A program made the position numbers and the translations under genes. 64,000 nt of DNA, taken from the NCBI RefSeq assembly GCF_003589595.1, contig NW_020654229.1, positions 7,129,767 through 7,193,766 of the forward strand. The letters are read 5' to 3'. This document shows positions 1 to 12,500 of the stretch, in pieces. The stretch is from Hyposmocoma kahamanoa (Eukaryota; Arthropoda; Insecta; Lepidoptera; Cosmopterigidae). The notes under the pieces were generated by a model. That model did not search any database. It saw only the letters and a program-made list of their open reading frames with translations, and was not told where the DNA came from. Each line of letters opens with the position of its first letter. The stretch's first letter is position 1.

Positions 1-249
1 ACGAGTCTTCCAGGTAGCTGTCGTTTTACTACCGACTGTGGGAAGAAATATGTTGATTACTAAGCAAAAAAAAAATGGTGATTGCATATTATACGTATAG
101 AAAAATTTATAACAAAAGAAGATACAAAAGAATTTACTGGATTCACCCAATGTTGCAACAAAAAGACGAGTTTGGTACCTTACGGTTCGTCTTACCTCTA
201 CTAAACTTATAAGTAAATCATGCATTTTGGACAGTGGTACTTTGCAATA

Positions 250-432
250 TCAGTCCACGCGCATAAACGTTCGTTCATTGACAATGCGCCCCATACAATA
301 GCGACAGAGCGTGTCGAGTCGGGGGTAGACAAGATTTTTTTCTTGTCCGGCGCCGAGGCAGTGTACACAGTTCGTGTGTAGAAACGACACGAATTCTTGC
401 ATAGACCCGGCGACTTTTCTTAGCGTGGACAC
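250..432 (-). other. Cysteine-rich open stretch, possible exon or relic
   Basis: A GC-richer open frame on the minus strand encodes two CxxC pairs about 20 residues apart (CVHC and CRYC), followed by a stop. Such spacing could belong to a small zinc-binding module. I see no convincing splice signals: the only nearby acceptor-like bases lack a pyrimidine tract. The frame has no methionine at its upstream edge. It may be an exon of a minus-strand gene, a transposon relic or chance. The rest of positions 1-506 holds nothing I can assign. Confidence 0.2.
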
Positions 433-506
433 GCGCCCTAATTGTACTTTTTATAACTCATTGCAATTTGTGCAGGATTTCACAGTTTTGGTGTCTTGCT
501 TTTCAG

Positions 507-3500
507 AGAGCAGGCTAAAGAAAAGGTGCAGTACGCAAGTTCTGTGTACAAATGCGAATTATGTATAATAGGGTTCTATACACAGCAACAAGTCGAGGAC
601 CACTTTATCTCTGCTCATAGAGCCGTAAGTAATATACAAATCGTGGAAATTTCCTATTAACGAGAATTTATATTAATTGAATATCTTTAATATTATTATG
701 ACATGCTTGTATTTCCAGAGACCAGGTCTTCAAGCTTGCAAAGTATGTTACGTATACATAGAGGAATCTAAATTGTCTATGCATATTGACGAACACTACT
801 TCAGATACATATGCAAGTACTGTGGACATACCGACTATAGTAACAAATTAATCACAATGCACGTTAAGTCACACTTGAACAAGGCGATACCAAGTGCCGT
901 GATCAAGTTTGGTGATGTTGGATCCACTGGCGTCATAAGGGTATGAGTTATTGCTGCTGTAGATATATAGCTTCAATTAGATGCACTGTAGTGGCGTGGC
1001 AGTCGCGCGTACGTTTTACTTCAATAATCGTGACTGCTTGCAAAAGTGGCGAGCACGTGTCACGACAGTGACGATGCGACTGCGCATATTGTATGAAACT
1101 TAGTAGTGAAGCGGCTGCATGCCGCAATAATATTTGTTTTCTCTATAAAGTACGTAGTTTACACTGTATACATACATATTTTTTCGATATATCGCTCTAT
1201 TTATACAATAGTGTATTTATTCAAAAAGTGTATTTTTTTAGAATCGATAAAAAACGAATTACTCACTTCTCGTGAAAGATTATTAAAATGTATTTCATAT
1301 TCAAATGTACAATTTCCTACATGCCATATATATTTGCAAATAAATAATTTAATGTTTTTGAGTAAGGACTGTCCAGAACTAGCTCACGACAAGTTTGTCT
1401 CATTTTGAGTTAAGTAGATATTTTAAATGTTTTTTTACAATATTCTAACGACGTTTTATTGATGTATAGAGAATCAAATTCTACGTTCAGCAATAATATA
1501 ATCTTGGATTTCACGTATTTTGAATTACAACACCATTGATATCAGTGCGACATGTTATAGGCAACAATCTTTGTACAGGCCTTGTTGCTTCGATCCTGTA
1601 TTTCAAGTTGCGAAGTATAAGAGTATAATGTGAAAGCGTCCTTAGAGTCCCGTGTTGGGTGCCAATTTTTTAGCCAGAGCCCCACGTTGGGCGCCAATTC
1701 TGTATGTTTGTTTATTTCCAGGGTCGCAAGAAAAAAGACAAATCAACAACGCAGCCACCGAAGCCGGGTGATCTTCGCAAGCTGTTGTCCAAGACTACTA
1801 TTGAGGGCTATCAATGTCTTGAATGTGATATGTTTTTCAAGTAAGTATTACATCAAATATATACGAGTAGCACACTACTCCGTCACTACATCCGTTTATC
1901 CATTTTCGCCTTCCACTTGCTACGATCTGGGCATACATCGGTCAGCTCGTCACCACGCATTAATCCTTTTCAGATAGATAGATAAAAACTTTATTCACAT
2001 CCATGTCAGCTAATTTACATAGGATCCACTAAAACGAACACCATATTTTTATTATTATATTGAACCACTTCAAAATAACAAATTTTTATAACAAAAGGAA
2101 CGTGTAACACATATAACTAATTAAAGTAAATATTTTTGGAAGTCGTGGCAGTGAAAAGGCGCTGGCTTAGAAATAAATGCCGCAGTTTCCCATGACTGAT
2201 ATTCTGCTAGAACCGTGTTAAAACCACAGACACAACAGATCATCGTGCCCTTCTCGTATACCCTAAGGGTCGATAGATAGGGTCACCATAACCAAAACTA
2301 ATGTAGAAAGATATGGGGCTAGACTAGCCTCGAGAATCAGATGAAGTTAGTGACAACGGTCTGTGATAGCCTGTACACTGGCTGCTCTGAGCGGTTGTAT
2401 TATTCAGAGTAATTTAAATATTGTTGCCTAGTAAATAGAATCCAGATTCTATTTATAGCGTGGTAACTGAGCGGTCGCCGCGCGAAAACTTTCGCGTTGT
2501 GTAACTGGGCGCTAAGGGTCACTATAATCAAAACTAATATGATAAGGGCTATCCTGAACAACGCAAAGATGGCGACGGCAGGCGAATTTAAAAACACAAT
2601 CAAGCCGAGCCTGCCCGAACGAACTACTTTTGTAATCGTGAATATAGAGAGGGCAGTAAATTTAAGGTTGGCTCCGGGTGGCAAAAATCGACGCTACGTC
2701 ACTGAACCCCACGCTCCGAGAGAAGTAAAGATATTGTTGCGCTGAACAGGCGGGAGTTGTCCTACATATCAAAATCAAAGTCAAAGAATCATTTAGGACA
2801 AACGAACGGCATCAATCACTAAAGCTAGTTGTTAATTTATTTTAGTATTATTACTCGGACATTATTCTTATTATTATTATTAATTTTGTTATTTTATATT
2901 GTCTAAGAGCACGTTGCATATTGTAATAATTATATTATTAATTGGGTTTTTAAATGTTTAGGTTACGGATGAAATCCTTGTTATTCTTTTTAGTTTTTGT
3001 TAAATAGGCATAGCCATCACCTCTACGTAGGCTCCAGCTGAAAATCAGCGCTGTGGGTCTGCCCAGCATTAAGCTGAGCCGGCTAACCTTTTCGGCTATT
3101 AATTATATACTTAGTAATATATATATTTGTTGTTTTTTTAGTGGTTTTAATAATAATAATATTAACCTAAATTTAAATTAAAGAAATTTAAATTTAGGTT
3201 AATATTATTATTATTTGTATATTTTATTTGTAATAGCCGAATAAATGTTTCTTTCTTTCTTTTCTTATTTATTCCATGGGTAAAATAAATATGTGTGTGG
3301 ATTGAGTGAGCACCCTCTGTAAAATGTTTAAAATATATTAGTCGTTTTTTAGCTCTCTATTTGTAAAAAGACGAAACACACAGAGGGCCAGTCAGATCTA
3401 CAAAAGTATTAAGTTTGCATATAGCACTGTTAATAATATAGTGTATTAACTCAAAAAGTGTATTTTCTCAGAATCGACGAAAAACGAAATACTCGCTTCC

Positions 3501-6500
3501 CGTGAAAGATCTGTGTAAATTTATGTATAGGTTATTTCCTACTTGCCAAATATACATATTTAAAAATAAAAGAGAAAAAATAACTTCATGTTTTTGAATA
3601 AGGACTATTTCGGCCAGAACTAGCTCACATAAAGCGTGTCTCATTTTGAGTTAAGTAGATATCTTTTAGTTGTTTTTTTTACAATATTTTAACGACGGTT
3701 TTATTGACATGTAGAGAATCAAATTTTACGTTTAACAATGGTATAATCTTGAATTTCACATATTTTAAGTTATAACACTATTGTAATTGCAGTGCGATAT
3801 AATTATTATTGTACTAGTTATTAGTAAAAGTTTTGTTAAACTATCTTTTTTAATTACAAATCGATTAGTACCTTTTTTAAATATTTTCTTATGCTCACTT
3901 ATTCCACACACACGTAAATAAATTACACTTGACAACGTATTTTTTTTAGTTACTGCTCATTCATTGTGCTGACTTCCCTGAGAAGAAGAGCAAAAGACCG
4001 TAGGGATTGCTCTTTTCAAATAAACTTAAATGCTATGGAAAACCACATTTAGAGCCGCGCGGCCACCACCCGAACCTATTCCGTAACCCCGAGGGCGCGT
4101 TTCCATTATGTCATGACGACCGATAGTCGTGCAGTTTAAAGTGTCGTGGCTTGTATATTTAAATGAAGTTGTTCACATATAGCACAACACGATTAAGTGT
4201 CGTTCACGAATTTTTGACGTTACGACGACAGACTGTCGTGACAATGGGAAGAGCCAGAACGACAGTCGTCCAACGATAAATAAAATGTCACGATAAAAAT
4301 GTGACGACAGATAATCGCAGCTTCAAACGTTTCTGTCGAGCTGCCGTGAATCGATAAATTGTCGTCACGATCTAGTGTGAACAGCTAAACTCGTCTGTCG
4401 TTCAACGATAAAATAAACGTCCACGACACTGTCACGACAGATAATCGTGATATGGGAACAGGCTAGATGCGACAGTTGTCTAACGGTAAATAAAACGTCG
4501 CGTCATAATGGGAACGCGTCCTAACCCAACGTTCAACATATATAAATAATTATTCCCATTTTGTGATTGTTTCTCAGAAATTCACGAGCACGTAAAAACC
4601 ACGTGGCAAGGTTCCACAGGGAAGGCCTTCAGTGTGACCATTGTAAAAAAAGATTTGTCAACCGGACTACACTCGCCACACATCTTAGGTAAATATAATG
4701 AGAAAAAAGTAATTGTTTGAAATTTATTTCATTGAATATCATGATGTTATGATATTCAATTATTTATTGTGAAATTACCCCACTAGTTTGTTACGATTAT
4801 ATTAAGAAAAATTATACTTGACTGAGTGAAGTAAAACTTTCATAAATTTCTCACAGAGGGCGCTATGGCAAAAAGTTGTTAAAAAATTCAAAACAAAGGT
4901 CTGCAACAAGCACATACAAACATTCGTCAAGTCTACTGGTTCGTTTCATACCTCAGTTTCGAGAGCGTCAGGCACTATATGCTGAAGGCGCTGGTTTGAA
5001 TCCAATCGGACTCAAGACATTTTCCTTAACGTTCGATTTTTGTATTAATAATTTTCTATCGGATACATTTGCGAGTGTGCGCAGGAACATTTCAATTTAG
5101 TTCCACCCTCATCGTTCCTCCTTCGGTCAACTAGAAGGTCCGGAACACTCCAAACTTATGTCGTTGATATACCACAACAAAAGGAAAACCAAAGGAATGG
5201 AATACTCTAGCTGCAAATACCAGTACAATTTGGGGCTATTCAAGGCTAGAGTGTTTAGGCATATTTTAGGCAAACGCGTTCCATTGTAGGTCACATCGTC
5301 ACTTAACATCAGGTGAGATTGTGGCCAAGCGTGTGTCTATTATGCTAAATAATAATAATAATACTTCACAAGTTTGTTATTATTATTCATACAAAGATCG
5401 AACATCCAAAGGAAAATTCCTTCGTTATGGCGTGGACTGGAACCAACATTTGTTGCCACACCAGGGCCACAGCAATTAACAATTGAGCTACACATCGAAT
5501 CAGCAGATCTTACGATTTTCTCTATGGATTTGCAGATTTTAATATTGGGTTTCAACTGTTTTTTTGACGTTATTCATGGTTATTCGCATCTCTATTTCAA
5601 AGATGTTTATTGCTCAATTAGATACAGAAAAATGTAACCCACATCCTCTCCAATTCTTGTAACTCTCTCTCTCTCATCTGAGCGTTATCCCGGTTGCGTC
5701 CTCAGCAGTGTTGCTGCGGAGCCCGGGGTCCGCTTTCCTGCTTTTTCTCCTCCACTTTGCACGGTCTTCGGCATCCTTAGTGGTGAGACCATTGGCACGC
5801 ATATCACCCTTGGCGACGTCAAGCCAGCACTTCTTAGGTCTGCCCCTTCTACCGGGGCCCGGCGGAGGTGGCATAGCCAGACATTTGTTTCCCACGTAGC
5901 ATGCCGGTTTCCGTAAGATGTGGCCGTACCAACGTGGGCGACTTTCTTGCAGTTTATCTGCAATGTCACGGACGTGAAGGCTGCCGCGGATGCGGGAGTT
6001 TCTGACACGGTCTTTCCGTGAAACTCCACACATCCAGCGCAGCATCTTCATTTCCGTGACACGCAGCTCCTGCTTATGGCGCTCAAGTACGGGTCACGTT
6101 TCACTGCCATATAAAAGGACAGGCCTAATGATGGATTTATAGACCTGTCCTTTCAGCTTAACTGGCATCTTGGGGTCACAAATGACACCAGTCACCTCAC
6201 GCCACTTTGCCCAAGCGGCTGCGATTCGGGCTCTGACGTCGCAGATCCCAAGTATTTAAACTGGCCCGTAGGCTCGACCGCGTCTTCGCCTATGCGAACG
6301 GGTAGGGGATCTGTAGCGTTGCAGACCATGTACTCAGTCTTCGCCACATTTAGTCTCAGACCGCCGTTCTCAAGCGACTCCTTCCACACATTCACTCGTC
6401 GTACCAGTCTCCCTCTATCCGCATCCGCCAGCGCAATATCGTCAGCGTACATAAGCATCCACGGGGGTTGCTCATGCGTGTCTCGGATGGAGCTTGAGAC

Positions 6501-9500
6501 CTCGTCTAATATCACGCTGAACAGATAGGGACTGAGAACTGAGCCCTGGTGAACTCCGACTGTGACAGGGAAGGGTTTAGTGTCACCAACAGCAGTCCTA
6601 ACCACGGAATCGGAATCGCGGTACATGTCTCGGATGATGTCAATATAAGCTTCTGGTACCCCTTTGGATCTCAGTGCCCACCAGATCATTACACGGGGGA
6701 TACAGTCGAAGGCCTTCTGCATGTCAAGAAACATGAAATGCAGAGGCGTATTCTTCAATCTGTATTTCTCCATGATGACCCTTAGGGCAAAAACAGGATC
6801 CATGGTCCCAAGACCAGGCCGAAACCCATATTGACCCTCCGAGACAGCACTCTCCTATCGGATCCGAGAGTCTATTATACGCTCGAAGAGCTTCATGGTG
6901 TGGGACATGACCTTTATCCCCCGATAATCGCCACACTCCTGCACCGATCCCTTCCCTTTGAAGACTGGAGTGATAATACTCAGTCTCCATTGGTTAGGGA
7001 TTTTACCGGTGACGAGCACGCGATTAAAGAGGCCGGTAAGGATGCCCACACCACGGGGACCCATTGCCTTCCAGGCCTCGATGGCCAATTCTTGTAACTC
7101 TATCTACAATATTAGTTAATAGACTAATATTATATAGCATATATAATATAATAATATTGTGACTGAATAATTCATCTTTGCTTTCGTACAAAAATAGTAA
7201 TATTTAAATAGAATGTTTATAACATTGATAACTGTGCGTGGTGGGGGTCGTCGTGTAGGGAGCTTGCGCGTTTGAAATTTGAAAAGGTTGAAAACCATTA
7301 GTGTGCTGTGACCAGGATCACGGGAATAAAATAGGATCCTTCGGTCCATAAACTCGATTGTTTGAAGGAAATGAAAGGAAAAGGCCCGAAAAGGGTCGAG
7401 TTATACAGAATTACAGATTGGTATTAACATAATTGGCATATGATTTAGGTTGAATTAGTAAAAGGATCAACATTAGACGCAATTGAAAATTACAGCCTAA
7501 ACAAAATGAGGATGGCGAGGCAAAGGAATTAAAGAACGATTCAAAATTTGAAACAAGTGGCTAGGAACCAGAGAAAAGGCGATAAAAAGGTGGGATGGCG
7601 ATGTAAGGAGGTCACATTGTCACAACTTACTACTTCACTACCAAATGCATATCTAAAAAGTGTCAGATACTACAACAAAAACTTAAATGTTTCTTTTTGG
7701 CAAAGGAGTTGTTCCTTTAGTGGTACTAAAATAAATGGAAAATTAACCAGGCTATTAGTTGGTTTGTTGTAACGCTCTCAAAATCTAGAAAGTCTGAATT
7801 AAAAACAAATTATTTTTGATCTGCAATTTTCAGAAAATCGTTAGGGATTTTTAATACTATGTAAATAAAGTAAAACTGAACGCAATCCCACGAAACGGAA
7901 CGGATTTTTATGTAATTTTTGGCTAATGGGTCAGTGACCAATGCCTTAAAAAAATATTGACAGATCAGATGTCAAAGTCATTCTTGTTGCAATTTAATTA
8001 GCCAATTAGAATTTTGAATATTTTAGTGTTTAAGTGTTGCTGCTTTTTGGACTTTTTTTAGGATCGTAGTGTTGCTGGAATTAATTTAACATATGTATCT
8101 ACCACAATTTTGTTTTAAATAAATAAATAAAAAATGCAGTTCACAATATTTTTTAATTTATTTTGCTAAGCTGTTTATTTCAAGCATATATCTAGCAAAA
8201 AAATTGACTCTGGTTAAATTTTTCTGGGAATAAAGTACCAAGCTCCATACTAATTCGGTACAAGTCCTTTATTGTGTTTTGTAAGAAGCCATGGAACAAA
8301 AATTGTTGTTTATGATGGTAGTAATATCATAGTAGAATAAAACCAAGTATGGTAACTAAGTGTTTTTATTGAGTGTCAGGATGGTTCACTACCACGGTAT
8401 TAATATCGTATTAGTATCGATAATAATAATATTTTTTTTAAATTATTAATTAATTATTAATACAAAGATCGAACACTTAGAAAAAAATATTTCGATCCGG
8501 CCGGATTCGAACCGACGTCTTCTAGCAAACCGTGCTTAGACGCTATGCTAACCAAGCCACGGAACGTACCAGCGGACCTCACGAATTTTTCTATGTGTTT
8601 GCGTCGTATCTTTGTGTTCGGTTTTCAACGACTTTTTAGCCGTAGCGCCATCTATGAGAAATCTATGGAAGTATTTCGTCACCCAGTTAGGCACCTTTAC
8701 AGCTACCAGTAAGTATGGTAACTCAATATTAAATATCGCAGCGCGGCTTGTATAGTGTGGCTTTGTTGGAAGTCCATTATAGAAACGAACGAGCCGCGCG
8801 TCAATGGAACCCGCGAGCCTTTCTTATTCATTTTCTCGGAAAGGGTCCGTGGGCTCTTTGTAATTTTAAGAGGGGTCCATTACTAGGAAAAGGTTAAGAA
8901 CGCCTGTACTATGGTAGTATAGTCCAGCGAGGTCTATACTATAGCCAATGGCACGGGTCTCCTTTCAATTGAGGGTTTAGGCAATAGTCCGCCACGCTAG
9001 CCCAACGTGGGCTAGCGTGGGGTTTTGTCCAGAAGTAGCTCACAAAACGTTTGTCTCATCCTGGGTTAAGTAGATATATTTTAATGGTTTCTTACAATAT
9101 TCTAATGACAATTTTATTCACGTGTAGAGAGACAAATGTTACATTCAGAAATGGTATAATCTTGAATTTCATATATTTTGAGTTACAACACTATTGTAAC
9201 AGTAGTGCTATATATATATTTAGCTACAAGGAGTGACATAGAGTTGTTTAAACCACCAAAACCGGGTTTCCGGATGAAAATAATCCTCATTTTATTTTAT
9301 AAATGAAAATGGCATTTTGTCGTCTTGTTTAAGCGTTCGGCAGTTTTTTTTTTTAATGAAAAGTATTAAAATAATTTGTGTGTGAACATTTTCCTTTTAA
9401 AATACGACATTTCTGCTATTGATTCGAATTTATGGACATCTGTTATACTGTGTTTTTAATTTAAATAAAATATGTTAGAGCGCGATCACAACGATTGTCA

Positions 9501-12500
9501 TGCAAGCTAAAATGTCCTAAAATTCCCCATGTAAATAAATAAAATACAACAATGCCGTTACAACAACGTGACCGTCAACATGCGGTATCTAAAGCCAGGT
9601 ACGGGCGAAACCATTCGCGTAATTTTTTAATTCTCTATTTTGGTAAAAAGTCAGTTATGATTACTTTAAAATCTGACTTCGAATAGTTTTATCCTACGAT
9701 GTAGCAAAACCATTTCCGGAATTAGCATCCTACGATGTAGCAAAATCATTTACGAGTTCTGCGTAAAAAGTAATTAATTAACATTTGGTGATTTTAACAA
9801 CTCTATATCGCACCTTGTAGCTATATCTAAACAGGTTTCTACATCCGTGGACGCCCTTTTCGACCGTTAGTGATAACTTAAAAATCGGTATTTGTACCTT
9901 TTTATGGTGTTAAAAATGACAATAAATTAATTGGACAGGTTACACGAAGGCCCGTTGCCACGGTCCGAATGCCCAATATGCCACAAAATGGTGCGCGTGA
10001 GTCAATTAAAGTACCATATACAAAGGCATCAGAATAAGGAACAACACGTGTGTACCGATTGCAACAAGGTAAGTTACACGCGTGTAAGTCTGAAATGGAT
10101 TATGTTTCTCTTATTTAATTCTACCGCCAAGATTACCACCAGAATTGAAGATTAGTAGCAGTAGAACTCCTTGTGAAAGAGTTCGTCTAAGGAAGTACTG
10201 CCACCACTTTCTGCAGCCTGAGCATTACTGTGTTTCGGTTTTGAAGGAAAAAGGTTCTGGTGAAGTTACAGACACATGGGACTTGTCAACTCATGTCTTA
10301 GGGGGCCTACCATAACCTTTCCAAAAACAATCCTATTTCAGTGTAGGCTTAAAGTAAGCTTATTACAATATTACTCATATTCGTACCTTGAGAAACCTGT
10401 CAACCAAGTAATGTATTATTGCTAAAATGATGGAAAGAACCATTGACTTACAAATAAATGGACGACGGGTCTAATACAAAAACCACGAAAAGAATGTCCC
10501 AAGTCAACCTATTTAAACGTAGTGACATGTAAAGGAATATGAAAAAGCTAAAACGTTGAATTTAAATTGTAATGTCATAGCAGGACTGTCTAATTTTGCT
10601 TGCTTCGCTGTCAGTCGAACAAACGAAGATTAAAACGTGAATGACGCTCTGTATACGATTGTAACGCCCTATAAGTTCGGACACTTTTTAGCGCGGACCC
10701 GACGTCCATATAATTGTAAGTCAATGGAAAGAACAAATGATTTCCCAATATTGTGTATTTCTTACCAAAAATAGGAAAGCAATAACGCTATATGAACTGT
10801 ATAATGCCATCTCTTTCTTTTTTGATGTTCCGAATCGTCCTATCGTAGTATAATGTTAAAGTACTTAATATTATTTACATTCAGAGAATTTTAACTGCCG
10901 AAAAAAGAAAAGTATGTAATAATGAAATCTATTAAAATTACGTTGTTTTCAATTATTTTTCCGCATTTTCATGAAGATAAATAAATAAAACAAGCTGAGT
11001 CTTGTTTGTCACGTTGTGAATTCGGAATTATAGTCTAGTGTCAACTGTTACTATCGCCAAGGAGCATAGAGATGGCACTGTCTTAATTTTACGAAATAGA
11101 CATCGCATATTTTTAGGTAATATACCGACACCTCCTACGTAAAGTATCGTATGTCGAAATTGCCAAGTTTACAGGGAAGCATTTTAAAGTTCTGAATGCA
11201 CTGTGGGGTGTGCACGGCGGGGGAGTGACGTATCGAGCGTCTACGTCACGCTGACAGCCCACATACATTCTATTCTAGTCTGTCACGAAATGCTGCATAA
11301 GAATATTTTATTGTAATTAAATATTAAGCAAACATTTCAATGCCCTTCTTCTTCTTTTAAATGTTATGGCCCCATCGAAGTAATTGATGATTTCGCCAAT
11401 GTCGAGTTAAGGAACGCACGCGCTCCCTCGTTGTTGTAAGTCAAAAGACCATTTATTGCTTTGGAACTTAAATATATCTTTTTTTATGTTATTGCGGGCT
11501 AAATTGTGCGATACAATATATTTATGATAACGTTCCTTTACAGGTATTCTCTCACTTAGCGACGTATCAAGCACACTTGAAATATTCCAGGGCGCATGCT
11601 TCCGACCAAGTGTTCAAGTACGTCAAATAATTATTTATTATAAAGATCGAACAAACACAAAGAAAAGTCCCTTCCATCTGGTTGGATTCGAACCAGAGAC
11701 ACACGTCGTCAAACTACGGAACGAATTAAGGTGGATTCACAATACAGAAATGGGGCACAATAGAATTGCGACAATTTAACGCACAATAGTTGTTATGATA
11801 CCTCGTATTTTTGACGTTTGTGAGTTTTGTTGTTTATTTATTTCATACAAACAAGGCGTACAAGAGAACATAATACAATTTCTCACCAAACTGCGAAAGC
11901 GGTTTGTTGGTGAGGATACACTCATAATTACAAACCTATAGTATACATAGTACGAGTCCATTTAACAAAACCAGTGTAGTATTTACTAAATTTACATGCT
12001 TTCAAGAAGTGTAAATTTTAATTTTTTCTTCAATATGAATTTACTTACCAATTCTTTGCCTCTCAAAAAATCAAATTTATGAAATATAATTGGCAAGAGA
12101 TGTCTATGTTGCCAATTATATTGATGAGATGTTTTTGTTTCTTATTAGTGAATATATCTAATTTCTGGCTTTGCCTTTATTGAAAAGAGGAAAGACGGTA
12201 GTTATAACCATGATGGGGATCATTTACAAACGGACAAATAACTACATTGCTTTTATTTTCACAACGTCTCTGGACAATCATCGGATTTCCGAATGCACGC
12301 GAGTGTTAATTACCATGCCCATTAATTATTAGATTTAAATTCTGTAAGAATTTGAATTTTGAACAATGTACATACGCCAGCACGTCAAGCTACACATTGA
12401 CGTATCTTGTTCCGTTGCCCTGGAGCGATAATGGATGGAGAAATGCGTGGAGCGGACATGGAGATATTATTTTTACGACATACAAGAGGGCTGGCGCTGC

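Noticed and set aside
1..63. Terminal exon ending CRFTTDCGKKYVDY then TAA
   Set aside because: Only 20 codons are visible, no splice context can be checked at the window edge, and cysteine spacing fits no known finger.
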